The notes under the pieces were generated by a model, which saw only the letters and a program-made list of their open reading frames with translations, did no database searches and was not told the origin of the DNA. A stretch of 64,000 nt of DNA, from assembly GCA_018648265.1 (NCBI GenBank), contig JABGRN010000010.1, positions 23,256 through 87,255 on the forward strand, read 5' to 3'. A program made the position numbers and the translations under genes. Below are positions 25,707 to 34,967 of the stretch, one piece after another. Source of the stretch: Prolixibacteraceae bacterium (GTDB lineage Bacteria > Bacteroidota > Bacteroidia > Bacteroidales > Prolixibacteraceae). Position 1 is the first letter of the stretch. Every line of letters begins with the position of its first letter.

Positions 25707-28418
25707 ATGAAAACCATCAAACTAACCAAAACTACCGGGATTCTCTTCCTGTTTTTGTTTATTTCATCATTTGTATTATCCCAAGAATTAAAAAGTCAAC
25801 AATCTTCAAATACTTCTGAAGTATTATTTTATGATGATTTTGAAGATGAGGACAACATTGATTTTTCTAAATGGACAACAGAAAATCTTGAAGGATGGCA
25901 TTACTGGCATATTGTTGCTGGCGGTGGACATGTTATGCGATTTGAAAAAACAGATATCGCTCAAAACGATTGGTTAATTACAAAGCAAGTTGTTGGTAAT
26001 AACATCGAGAATATTTTAATCAATTTTGACCATTTTTACTTTGCACAAGGTCTAAAACCAAAATTATATTACACCAATCATTATAATGGTCTCGCAAGTG
26101 AAAGCAGTTGGAATGAAATTAATTACTCACTTGGAGAGAATGAAAATGAATGGTATAATTCAGGCGACATAATTATTGAAAATCCTGGAGACACACTTTA
26201 TTTTGCCTTTCAATACAATGCTACACCAGAAGAGGCTATTTATTTTTTATTCGATAATTTCAAAGCCCAAAATTATGCACCTCTTGTCTATGATAAAGTT
26301 GGAGAATCTGAACATTTTGAGTTTTATGCAACTTCTGAACAGGCAAATTATTGGGATACTATTTCAGCCTCAGTCGATGATTGGTTTAAAGAACTTTGTT
26401 CATTTTGGGACAGACCCCAAACCGATCCACTATTTCTCGAAAGTGAAAAAGTAAAAATTTACCTAACAGACAAAAATCAAATAGACGAACAAATTGGTAT
26501 TACTACTCCTGATTGGAAATATGGTGGATATAAATTACCCGATGAGATTTACGTTGCTATCCCCCCTGGCGGTGATAATGATATTTATGAAGATTCTTTT
26601 AAGCTATTAGTTAAGAATATATTTAGTCAGTTTGTCTTGAAAAAAAGAAATAACAGAGATCATGGAGGTTATTTAACAGACTATTATTCAGAAGCGTTTG
26701 GATTATACCAAAGTGGTTACAGACCAAACAGGGATTCTATCCTACATGCTATTAATGAACTTGGACGACTTCCAATGCTTAGCGATATCGAAAATGTTGC
26801 AGGTATTAATAATACTTATAAAAAGGATTTACTTGTATCTTACATAGAGTCACTAGTGTTGTCTCTCTCCTATCAAAGTTTGTATCATGGTCATGAAGAA
26901 GGGTGGCAAGCTCATCTCAAATACTACTATCAGGCGGAAGAAGAAAATAGAATGGGATTAAAAACATCTTCAACACATTTCGATATTTATAGCATCGCGC
27001 GCGATACAATTTATAATAAACTAATGATTCAACAGCTTGAAGAACTATTTATTCATTATACTTCTCTTTTTGAGTTGAATATTCATTGTCGTATTAATAT
27101 TGTTATATATCCGGATATTGAAACAGCGACTGGTTTAAATGGCGAAAGTTACAGTATTGGTTCTGCACAAGGTGGTGATTTATTAAATGTACTTTCGCCA
27201 CACACCGCTGACAATCCAATGGAAGCAGCAGCCGCTGGAGGACTTCTTGCTCACGAATTTTGGCACGTTGTTCATTTTCATATGCGACCCTACAATGGAT
27301 ATTCCGGGGGATATTTTATTATGGAAGGTATGGCTGATTATATGCGTGAGGGAACTATTGATATGGTGCGAACAGTTCACGACCTCTGGAAAGTTGAAGA
27401 GCTACTTTATAATTATTACAACGAAAATTCAACCGAGCCTACACTGGAATATATTATGAATAATCCGCAAGTTGTTGAACCTTATTTGTTCGGGCAGATA
27501 TTTTTCAACTATTTAATTCCTGATGTTGCAAGTTACATAGAAGTCAAAAATTTCTTTTTAGGAAGATGCGACTGGTTAGCCATTAATGTAGCATATGAAG
27601 AGATTGAAAAAGGTTATATCAATTACCTTAAAAGTCTTGTGAACTATGCTCCACCAGACACTCTCGTTGAAATACCCTTTGACGAACAATTCGACAATTT
27701 TTTTAATGGCTGGTCAAAACCCAATTTTAATAACCCAGATAATTGGCAAATTAATGATGGAGGATTTGATGGAGGTAATTGCGCTAGATTCTATACTCAC
27801 AGTGATACAAGTGAACCAATTGAATCATGGTTAATTTCTCCACCATTAAATGCTGAAAATATGGAGCAAATTAAATTATCATTCGATTTTGCACGATATG
27901 GTGAAGGAATAGAATTAGAAGTTTTTTACACCAATAGTTTTAAAGGATATACAGATAGTACGAATTGGACCTCAGCAAATAGAATTACAATGCCAAATGA
28001 CTGGGGATGGAGTAATTCTGGAGAAATAACCATATCTAATCCACCAGACACAGTTTTTATTGGATTACAAAAAAAATCAACCGGAGAACAACACCTTCAA
28101 CTTTATATCGATAATTTCAAAGTTAATGGAAATATTACAAATGTACCTCTAAATGAACATTCAAAAAATGATTATAGAATTTATCCAAACCCTATAACCA
28201 ATACATCAATAATTTCATTTACAAATACAAAAACAGAAAATATAAACCTTTCAATTTTCGATTTACAAGGAAGGAAAATCTGCACTGTTCTGGATAAAAA
28301 TATGTCCCAAGGAAATCACTCAATTCCATTAGGAAAACACATTCAAACGAATGGAGTATATTTTTGCCGTCTGGCAACAACAGAAGGAGTTTCTACTTTA
28401 AAACTAGTGGTAAATTAA
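25707..28418 (+). CDS. Secreted HEXXH metallopeptidase-like protein with two anchor-J domains and T9SS sorting domain
   Basis: The 903-residue protein has a Sec signal ending near VLSQEL. A choice-of-anchor-J type beta-sandwich lies at about 35-195 (FYDDFED...WLITKQ) and a related one at about 650-810 (FDEQFDN...SWLISPP). Between them is a region with the zinc motif HEFWH at residues 516-520 and a downstream EGMADYMREG that could give the third ligand, as in gluzincins. The C-terminus is a type IX sorting domain starting at YRIYPNPI and ending KLVVN. It is therefore a probable extracellular zinc peptidase; its exact family is not recognised. No prosegment is obvious. Confidence 0.82.
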   Translation: MKTIKLTKTTGILFLFLFISSFVLSQELKSQQSSNTSEVLFYDDFEDEDNIDFSKWTTENLEGWHYWHIVAGGGHVMRFEKTDIAQNDWLITKQVVGNNIENILINFDHFYFAQGLKPKLYYTNHYNGLASESSWNEINYSLGENENEWYNSGDIIIENPGDTLYFAFQYNATPEEAIYFLFDNFKAQNYAPLVYDKVGESEHFEFYATSEQANYWDTISASVDDWFKELCSFWDRPQTDPLFLESEKVKIYLTDKNQIDEQIGITTPDWKYGGYKLPDEIYVAIPPGGDNDIYEDSFKLLVKNIFSQFVLKKRNNRDHGGYLTDYYSEAFGLYQSGYRPNRDSILHAINELGRLPMLSDIENVAGINNTYKKDLLVSYIESLVLSLSYQSLYHGHEEGWQAHLKYYYQAEEENRMGLKTSSTHFDIYSIARDTIYNKLMIQQLEELFIHYTSLFELNIHCRINIVIYPDIETATGLNGESYSIGSAQGGDLLNVLSPHTADNPMEAAAAGGLLAHEFWHVVHFHMRPYNGYSGGYFIMEGMADYMREGTIDMVRTVHDLWKVEELLYNYYNENSTEPTLEYIMNNPQVVEPYLFGQIFFNYLIPDVASYIEVKNFFLGRCDWLAINVAYEEIEKGYINYLKSLVNYAPPDTLVEIPFDEQFDNFFNGWSKPNFNNPDNWQINDGGFDGGNCARFYTHSDTSEPIESWLISPPLNAENMEQIKLSFDFARYGEGIELEVFYTNSFKGYTDSTNWTSANRITMPNDWGWSNSGEITISNPPDTVFIGLQKKSTGEQHLQLYIDNFKVNGNITNVPLNEHSKNDYRIYPNPITNTSIISFTNTKTENINLSIFDLQGRKICTVLDKNMSQGNHSIPLGKHIQTNGVYFCRLATTEGVSTLKLVVN

Positions 28419-28439
28419 ATGTTGAATTCTAAAAAAACT

Positions 28440-28553
28440 AAGGATGACATCTTTTTATTTTAAACTTAAAGAGATGTCATCCTTCTTCTCAGTGTAAACT
28501 GAATTAAAAAGGATACCATCTCTCATTTCAAAACTTAGAAAGATGGTATCCTT
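28440..28553. terminator. Two tandem covarying hairpins between convergent genes
   Basis: AAGGATGACATCT (28440) pairs perfectly with AGATGTCATCCTT (28472), and AAGGATACCATCT (28509) pairs perfectly with AGATGGTATCCTT (28541). Both stems are 13 bp with 19-base loops. The two differ at two stem positions with matching changes on the opposite arm. Placed between convergent genes, they could terminate both transcripts, though no long T run follows. Confidence 0.6.
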
Positions 28554-28595
28554 ACTTTTCACTCCACTCCTTTGGAGGGGCTGGGGGAGGCTTCC

Positions 28596-30743
28596 CTACT
28601 CCACAATCTCCATTTCATCCAACAAATAACCGGCACCTGCAAACCTATCGATGAGAAAAAGTGCATAACGAATATCGATGGCAATGTTTCTGCATTGGTC
28701 AGGGTCGAACATAATATCGCTCATTGTTCCTTCCCAACCACGGTCGAAGTTTACGCCAATTAACTCGCCATTTGCGTTTACCACCGGACTTCCGGAATTT
28801 CCACCGGTTGTATGATTCGAAGCGGTAAAACAAACCGGAACATCACCGTTTACTTCGTATTTACCAAAGTCGCCAGAATTGAAAATTTCTTTTAACCGAT
28901 CGGGCACATCGTAATCGTAAATCTCCGGATTGTCCTTTTCCATAATTCCCGATAAAGTTGTGTAATGTTTGTAAGCAACACCGTCTTTTGGCAAATAACC
29001 TTCCACTTTTCCATAAGCCACACGCAAAGTCATGTTAGCATCGGCAGGCAAAGGTTCTCCGTTTTTCATGTCCATAATCCCGGCCATGTACTTTTTCATA
29101 TTTGCAGTAATTTCATCATTTATGGATCTTACTTTTGGAGAAATATCCATTTCGCTTTTCATTCTCAATTTGTTGTACATCAAAAAGAGGGGATCTTTTC
29201 TCAATTTCAACAATTGCTTTTCTGAACCATTTTCTATTAAATCAGTTAACTTTTCTTTATCAGCTAAAATCGATTTCTGATATACTTTTTTAATTAATTT
29301 ATCTGATTGGAATTTATTGATTGATTCAGCAAAATCCAATGGCAAAAAAGTATCATCAACACCTTCAACCAACATTGGCATTAATTCGGCAAACAATTTC
29401 TCATCGGTGGTTTGATTAAAATCTTTGAAAAACCTGGGCAAACTACCTAACATAGTTTTACGCGATAATTTAACTTTATCCGTTTGTTTATTTTCGATGT
29501 TATTTACAATGGAATTTGCCTGCCCTGCCAGTCTAAAAATTTCGACTCCCCGAAACACTATTTCCGAATAATAATCGGAAGCATGAATGTATTTTTTATA
29601 CTGTGCATAAAGAGTTTCAAAATTGCTAAAAACCTCTTGATAATCACTTTCCCACTCACCGTTTTCCAGTGCCCATTTTTTAAATTCCTTTTCAAAAGCA
29701 AGTTTGCTGTTTACAGCATCCAATCGTTTCAAACCTTTAATTTCGCCTTGCCATTTTTTCCATGCATTACTAATGCCAGCATATTTTGCTGCGTACTGAA
29801 TTCTAACTTTCGGATCAGCTTCCATATCCGCACCAATAATTTCTAATTTTGTGTCGCGTATTTTAATCCGATTCGGGTCGCGCTGGTTCATTGTAATATC
29901 AACTTCCTTCGAAGGCCAGTATTGCATTGTGCTTCCGGGGTAACCAAAAACCATGGTAAAATCGTTTTCCTGAACTCCTTTCATTGAAATCGGGAAAAAC
30001 TTTTTTGGTTTGAAAGGAACATTATCCTCCGAATATTCAGCCGGTTCATTGTTTTTATCGGCATAAACCCGGAAAAGTGAAAAATCACCAGTATGACGTG
30101 GCCACATCCAATTATCGGTGTCGCCGCCAAATTTACCAATTGCCGATGGCGGAGCACCTACCAAACGAACATCTTTATAAATTTTATACACATAAAGAAA
30201 GTATTGATTACCATAAAAGAGAGGTTTTATTTGAGTACTAAATTTTCCGTCAATCGCAGCCTCTTTCTGAATTGCAGATGAGTTTTTCTTTATTTGATTT
30301 TGCTTTTCTTCCTCAGAAATACTTTCTGTTCCCTCCAAAACTTTCTCTGTAACATCTTCCATGTATTCTAAAAAACGAACAGTTAAACCCGGATTCGACA
30401 ACTCCTCGCTGCGATTCATCGCCCAAAATCCATCGGTTAAATAATCGTTTTCAACCGAACTGTGCGACTGAATATTTCGATAACCGCAATGATGATTTGT
30501 AATCAGTAATCCGTCGCCGGAAATCAATTCGCCAGTGCAACCGCCACCAAAAATAACCACGGCATCTTTCATGCATGCATTATTCACATCGTAAATATCC
30601 TGAGCATTGAGTTTAAAACCCATTTCCTGCATTTCAGCAAGATTATATTTTTCAAGTAAAATGGGAATCCACATTCCCTCTTTGGCAAATAAATAACCAA
30701 CTGATAAAAGAGTTACCAGGGTAAAAAGCACAATTTTTTTCAT
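28596..30743 (-). CDS. S46 family dipeptidyl-peptidase, DPP11-like (Asp/Glu-specific)
   Basis: The 715-residue protein has a Sec signal ending near LFAKEG. S46 residues are visible: His85 in TNHHCGY and nucleophile Ser650 in GGNSGSP. The S1-pocket residue is Arg668 in NFDRGWEGTMSD, exactly 18 residues after the serine as in Porphyromonas DPP11; DPP7 has Gly there. So it should release acidic-P1 dipeptides from N-termini of peptides in the periplasm. Length is normal for the family. It is convergent with the secreted metallopeptidase gene, which could supply its peptides. This is an inference from position. Confidence 0.93.
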   Translation of the reverse strand: MKKIVLFTLVTLLSVGYLFAKEGMWIPILLEKYNLAEMQEMGFKLNAQDIYDVNNACMKDAVVIFGGGCTGELISGDGLLITNHHCGYRNIQSHSSVENDYLTDGFWAMNRSEELSNPGLTVRFLEYMEDVTEKVLEGTESISEEEKQNQIKKNSSAIQKEAAIDGKFSTQIKPLFYGNQYFLYVYKIYKDVRLVGAPPSAIGKFGGDTDNWMWPRHTGDFSLFRVYADKNNEPAEYSEDNVPFKPKKFFPISMKGVQENDFTMVFGYPGSTMQYWPSKEVDITMNQRDPNRIKIRDTKLEIIGADMEADPKVRIQYAAKYAGISNAWKKWQGEIKGLKRLDAVNSKLAFEKEFKKWALENGEWESDYQEVFSNFETLYAQYKKYIHASDYYSEIVFRGVEIFRLAGQANSIVNNIENKQTDKVKLSRKTMLGSLPRFFKDFNQTTDEKLFAELMPMLVEGVDDTFLPLDFAESINKFQSDKLIKKVYQKSILADKEKLTDLIENGSEKQLLKLRKDPLFLMYNKLRMKSEMDISPKVRSINDEITANMKKYMAGIMDMKNGEPLPADANMTLRVAYGKVEGYLPKDGVAYKHYTTLSGIMEKDNPEIYDYDVPDRLKEIFNSGDFGKYEVNGDVPVCFTASNHTTGGNSGSPVVNANGELIGVNFDRGWEGTMSDIMFDPDQCRNIAIDIRYALFLIDRFAGAGYLLDEMEIVE

Positions 30744-30848
30744 AAAAATTCAATTAAAATAATTCCGATAAAAATATCACACGCAAAAAGAGGAAAAAAT
30801 ACAGTATCAAACCATGATATTTTGACTGAGTGAGATATTTTTATTGCC

Positions 30849-33083
30849 CTAATTTAAATATGATTCTGCCAATTTAAAAAACAATTCCGGGTTACCCCAA
30901 TCCTTATTTGGTCTTATTCCCATTTCAAACTTTAGTTCGCCTCCGTCGATTACATTCTGATGTGTAATCCAGGGTCCGTCGAGAGCTTCGCCGTTTAACC
31001 AGGCTTTCTGAATGTATTTGTTTTCATCGGAACAATTATCGGCTACAATTTTAAATTTTTTACCGCTGTCTAGATTAATGGTTACTTCTTCAAATACAGG
31101 GCTTCCAATTGTATAAAGAGGTACTCCGGGAATTACAGGATAAATTCCGATACTCGAAAAAACCACAAATGCCGACATCCCACCTCCATCTTCGTCTCCG
31201 GGAATTCCAAAAATATTATCGGGAAACCAGGTGTCTAAAAGCATTCTGATTTTTTTCTGCGTTTTCCATGGCGAACCGGTAAAATTGTAGAGATACGGAA
31301 TGTGAAAACTTGGTTCATTCCCCATTGAAAACTGTCCAACAATACCAGTGAAATCAGGTAGTTTTGCCCAAGTCTGGTATTTACTCCGGTCAAGTCCCTC
31401 GCGGAAAAGTTGGTCGAGCCCTTGTTCAAAATTTTGCATTCCCCCCATTAAATCCATTAAACCCGGAATATCATGCTGCACCTGCCAAAGGTAAGTCCAG
31501 CCATTATTTTCATCGTAATAATCGCGGGCGCCCATCCCACCGTCGAATTTTGGATCGATGTCAATCCAGTTCCCCAATGCATCTTTTGGCATAAAAAATC
31601 CCTTTTCTTTCCAATAAAGATTTTTATAATTATTTGCTTTTTTCAAAAAAAGTTCATAATCATCATTCTTATCAAATTCATTTGCAAATTGTGCCAACGC
31701 CCAATCGTCGTAACTATGGCCAAGGGTAACAGCCACAGCCTGTCGCTTTTCAAACGAATGTACCATCGGTTCAGTTTCCAATTCGCCCGGATGCAAGGCC
31801 GGAAAATAATTTAGTACATGATAAAGACTATCTAATGAACCTGCCGCTCCAATTTTCCAGGGCAACATTGTGCCATTTAAAGCATTTTTTTTCATTCCAT
31901 CGTAAGCAGAATTCATGTCAAACTGAAGAACATTTTTGCGGTAATTATCGAGAAAAGTTATGGTAGAATGAAAACCGTTCATACATGGATTTTCGCCCCA
32001 AAGCAAACAAAACTGGGGCATCCACCCACTTTGTTCATACATCCTGACGTACGATGCCATCATATCATTTTCCAAATCAGGATCAAGCAATGCACGCAGC
32101 GGATGATGTGTCAGATACGAATCCCACACCCAATCGTCGATGTAAAAATCCTGTTCATCTTCATGAATTTTGCCGTCGTAGTTGCTGTAATATTTTCCAT
32201 CTTCGGTAATGTTGTTCATTCGCTCATAGCAACGATAAAGAGCGGTGTAAAAAGTTCTTTTGCGCGACTCCGAACCGCCAACAACTTCAATTTGTCCTAA
32301 AGTTTCCGCCCATATTTTTTGTGCTTCATTTTTGTATTTATCAAACATCCAGTCAGGCATTTCATTATCCAGATTTTTCTTTGCCTGTTCAAGACTAATA
32401 AATGACATACCATATTTGAAATTAATCATATTGTTTTCACTTTTTTCTAAAAAAGTAAGAACCAGTTTTTTATCGTTATTCAACTGCTGGGATGATAATA
32501 TTGGAGCATCAAATTCACCAAAAACATAAGCTTTCATTCCCTTAAATGATTCAACTCCAGAAATTGAATTTTTATCTTCCTGAATCCAGCTTCCAGAATT
32601 TACTATGGATAAATTTAATTTTGGTTGTGCAGATTCCGGGAATTCAATCCTAAAAAAACCTGTTTTTGCACCTGGAACAAATTCGAGAGTGGCATTATAA
32701 TCTTCGAGCCAAACCAAATAATAATATGGAGTTGCTGTTTCATTTTGCTGATCCCACGAAGAAACCGGATTTACATTTTCCTGCATATTTCCTACAAAAG
32801 GCATTAACCTGAAAAGTTGCCCGTTTCGGTGTGAAATTAAGGAAAGGGGAAAAGAAGAAATCTGATCATCCAAATAATCTTTCCGGTTTGGGTACATCCT
32901 TATCATTTGGTTTGGCAATTGTACTGTCGGACGCGTTGGTTGTAAAATATGCCCCACCCCTCCAATATTGGGATCAACAAAAGCGGTTGGATCGAAGTCC
33001 TTTTTTGAATTGCACGAAATAACAACTGCAATTAAGAATATTGCAAATATAATTTTACTGATTACCGATTTTGAAAGGTTCAT
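30849..33083 (-). CDS. GH92 family glycosidase (alpha-mannosidase-like) lipoprotein
   Basis: The 744-residue protein has a lipoprotein signal with Cys24 (VVISC). GH92 hallmarks are present: VDPNIGGVGH at the N-terminus, MGNEPSFHIPYLYNF with the catalytic-acid glutamate, GDEDGGGMSAF, and the C-terminal FSSIGIYPVIPGVPLYTIGSPVF block. GH92 enzymes are calcium-dependent exo-alpha-mannosidases that usually act on N-glycans. The N-terminal block (GGVGHILQPTRPTVQLPNQMIRMYP) is more divergent than in typical members, and the protein may act on another sugar. It is monocistronic-looking, followed by the DPP11-like gene. Confidence 0.9.
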   Translation of the reverse strand: MNLSKSVISKIIFAIFLIAVVISCNSKKDFDPTAFVDPNIGGVGHILQPTRPTVQLPNQMIRMYPNRKDYLDDQISSFPLSLISHRNGQLFRLMPFVGNMQENVNPVSSWDQQNETATPYYYLVWLEDYNATLEFVPGAKTGFFRIEFPESAQPKLNLSIVNSGSWIQEDKNSISGVESFKGMKAYVFGEFDAPILSSQQLNNDKKLVLTFLEKSENNMINFKYGMSFISLEQAKKNLDNEMPDWMFDKYKNEAQKIWAETLGQIEVVGGSESRKRTFYTALYRCYERMNNITEDGKYYSNYDGKIHEDEQDFYIDDWVWDSYLTHHPLRALLDPDLENDMMASYVRMYEQSGWMPQFCLLWGENPCMNGFHSTITFLDNYRKNVLQFDMNSAYDGMKKNALNGTMLPWKIGAAGSLDSLYHVLNYFPALHPGELETEPMVHSFEKRQAVAVTLGHSYDDWALAQFANEFDKNDDYELFLKKANNYKNLYWKEKGFFMPKDALGNWIDIDPKFDGGMGARDYYDENNGWTYLWQVQHDIPGLMDLMGGMQNFEQGLDQLFREGLDRSKYQTWAKLPDFTGIVGQFSMGNEPSFHIPYLYNFTGSPWKTQKKIRMLLDTWFPDNIFGIPGDEDGGGMSAFVVFSSIGIYPVIPGVPLYTIGSPVFEEVTINLDSGKKFKIVADNCSDENKYIQKAWLNGEALDGPWITHQNVIDGGELKFEMGIRPNKDWGNPELFFKLAESYLN

Positions 33084-33214
33084 TTTTTTGATTTTAAAAT
33101 TATTCTGGCTAAAGTAACGAATAGTAAAACCAAAAAAAACGGATGACGCAGATATCTAAAAATAAATTTTAAAAAGTGTCACACTTTTGTTTGAAATAAT
33201 TTTTCGAAGTAAAA

Positions 33215-34561
33215 TTAACCTGCCAACGAATCACGGTTCTCGTAAATTTTGGTGATAGCATTTACAATGTCATCCATGTCTGATTTGCTGCCCAGCAAAA
33301 TGCTCTGATAAAATGTTACCGCTTCTTTTGCAAGTTGGTCGTTACCGGGTAAATAATTTTCCTCGCGCCATTGTTTCAGCCGTTTTTCAGAAAACAATCG
33401 TTTGTATCCTCTTGAATTTAATGCTTCTTCAATCAAGCCATCTTTATTTTGTTTCCCATAACCCGATGAACATGGGATTCCTTCAGCACGCAAAGCTTTT
33501 AAAAATTGTTCTCTTGTAACATTACCAAATTCTTTGGATACAAACCGAAATGGATACATGTGATATGCAGATCTATTATTTCCTTCTACCAATTTACAGG
33601 TGTGAATTCCGGGAATTTCATTTAGCTTTTTATCCAAATATAGTGCATTTTCCAAGCGAATATCGGCATCTTTTTGTATGCGTTTCATTTGCGATAAAAG
33701 TGTAATTGCCTGCATTTGCTGCATTCGCCGGTTACTTCCACGCATTGGGTAATCTGAAGTTCGCTGAACGCTTCCAAAAGGCCGTCCGCAATTATGAAAC
33801 GAATAACACTGATCCATTAATTCATCGTTGTTGCCAATAACCGCGCCTCCTTCGCCAGCCGGTAGGTTTTTAGAATTCTGAAAACTGAAACAGCCTAAAT
33901 CACCAAGTGTCCCCAACTTTTTACCTTTGTACTCTCCCAGCCACGCCTGGCACGCATCTTCAATAACTTTTAAATCATGCTTTTTTGCCACTGCATTCAC
34001 TTTGTCCATATCAACAGGCAAACCATAAATATGCACGGGCAATATTGCAGATGTCCGGTCGGTAATTTTTTCTTCTATTTTCGAAGGATCAATTAAGAAT
34101 GTTTCCGGGTCGGTATCTACAAAAACTGGCAGAGCTTTGTTCATAAAAATTGAATTGTAAGTTGCAATAAATGTAAATGGCGAAACCAAAACTTCATCAC
34201 CAGCATCGACACCTAAAACCTGCAAAGCAACTAAAAGTGCGGTAGTTCCACTGGCAGTTGCAAGGCATCGTTTTGCTCCCATTAATTCGGCATATTTCTG
34301 TTCAAAATCGGCTACCGATTCTCCCCTGCCCCGCCACCAACGGCCACTTCGTAACATTTCCAAAGTTTCTTTTTCTGCCGACTGATCCCAAACCGGCCAT
34401 TCTGGCCAATGTGCTGTTCTTACTTTTTCGCCGCCATGAATGGCGAGTTTCCTCGTATTATTTGAACTAAATGAAGTAAGAGGTAAATTTGCAAATGTAC
34501 CAAGTGCCCCAACAGAAGTTGTTGCAATTACCTGACGACGGGTGAATCTTCGATTTGCCAT
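33215..34561 (-). CDS. DegT/DnrJ/EryC1/StrS family PLP aminotransferase with Tat-type export signal
   Basis: The 448-residue protein is a fold-type I sugar aminotransferase-like enzyme. The PLP lysine is in SFQNSKNLPAGEGGA, and further hallmarks are ASGTTALLVAL, FTFIATYNSI and EDACQAW. The N-terminus is unusual: RRFTRRQVIATTSVGALG is a twin-arginine style signal, so the enzyme appears to be folded with PLP and exported. Cytoplasmic relatives transfer amino groups to keto-sugars on nucleotide carriers, but an exported form would act on free or polymeric keto-sugars. It is separated by 131 bases from the GH92 gene on the same strand. Confidence 0.85.
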   Translation of the reverse strand: MANRRFTRRQVIATTSVGALGTFANLPLTSFSSNNTRKLAIHGGEKVRTAHWPEWPVWDQSAEKETLEMLRSGRWWRGRGESVADFEQKYAELMGAKRCLATASGTTALLVALQVLGVDAGDEVLVSPFTFIATYNSIFMNKALPVFVDTDPETFLIDPSKIEEKITDRTSAILPVHIYGLPVDMDKVNAVAKKHDLKVIEDACQAWLGEYKGKKLGTLGDLGCFSFQNSKNLPAGEGGAVIGNNDELMDQCYSFHNCGRPFGSVQRTSDYPMRGSNRRMQQMQAITLLSQMKRIQKDADIRLENALYLDKKLNEIPGIHTCKLVEGNNRSAYHMYPFRFVSKEFGNVTREQFLKALRAEGIPCSSGYGKQNKDGLIEEALNSRGYKRLFSEKRLKQWREENYLPGNDQLAKEAVTFYQSILLGSKSDMDDIVNAITKIYENRDSLAG

Positions 34562-34736
34562 GATTTTAGGTTTAGATTTTATACGAACACTTTGATTTTC
34601 TCTTGCAGAAGAAAATGTCGAAACTAAGTTACGGAATTATAAGAAAATCAGCAATAAAACATCGAATGCTACAAAAAATTATTTCAAATAAAAAAACCTT
34701 GTTTAATAAACAGCATATTTCTCTATAGAATCCCAT
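34562..34736. other. Upstream region of the aminotransferase gene
   Basis: AT-rich and without an ORF I can support; presumably holds the aminotransferase promoter on the minus strand. Confidence 0.35.
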
Positions 34737-34867
34737 TATACCAATTGTACTTTGAAATGCCGCATGGCAATTTCGAAGTTTATAATGGTTAATGCCGATA
34801 CTACAACAAAGGAGTATGCTGAGTAAAACGAAAGTATGCGACATTTGATTGTTAAATCGGTATTAAT
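34737..34867. repeat. Family-2 inverted-repeat element, copy A (131 bp)
   Basis: It begins TATACCAATTG and ends AAATCGGTATTAAT, so the ends are inverted versions of TAATACCRATT. The interior blocks GAAATGCCGC, GGCAATTT, TTAATGCCGATA, TACAA and AAGTATGCGA match copy B at 36581-36735 in the same order. No coding potential is seen. Confidence 0.7.
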
Positions 34868-34967
34868 CAAACATCAACAAATAGTAGAGGTAAACTCAAA
34901 AAATCTTGCAAATCAAAATTTTTAGTTAGAAATTGAGATGAATTTCAAAAATCAAAAGAAATAGAAG

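Noticed and set aside
28965..29846. Plus-strand ORFs opposite the S46 peptidase
   Set aside because: They are antisense shadows, rich in Phe/Ile/His from the complementary codons, with no conserved motif.
34629..34844. 71-codon minus-strand ORF upstream of the aminotransferase
   Set aside because: It runs into the family-2 repeat and has no homologous look or ribosome-binding site.
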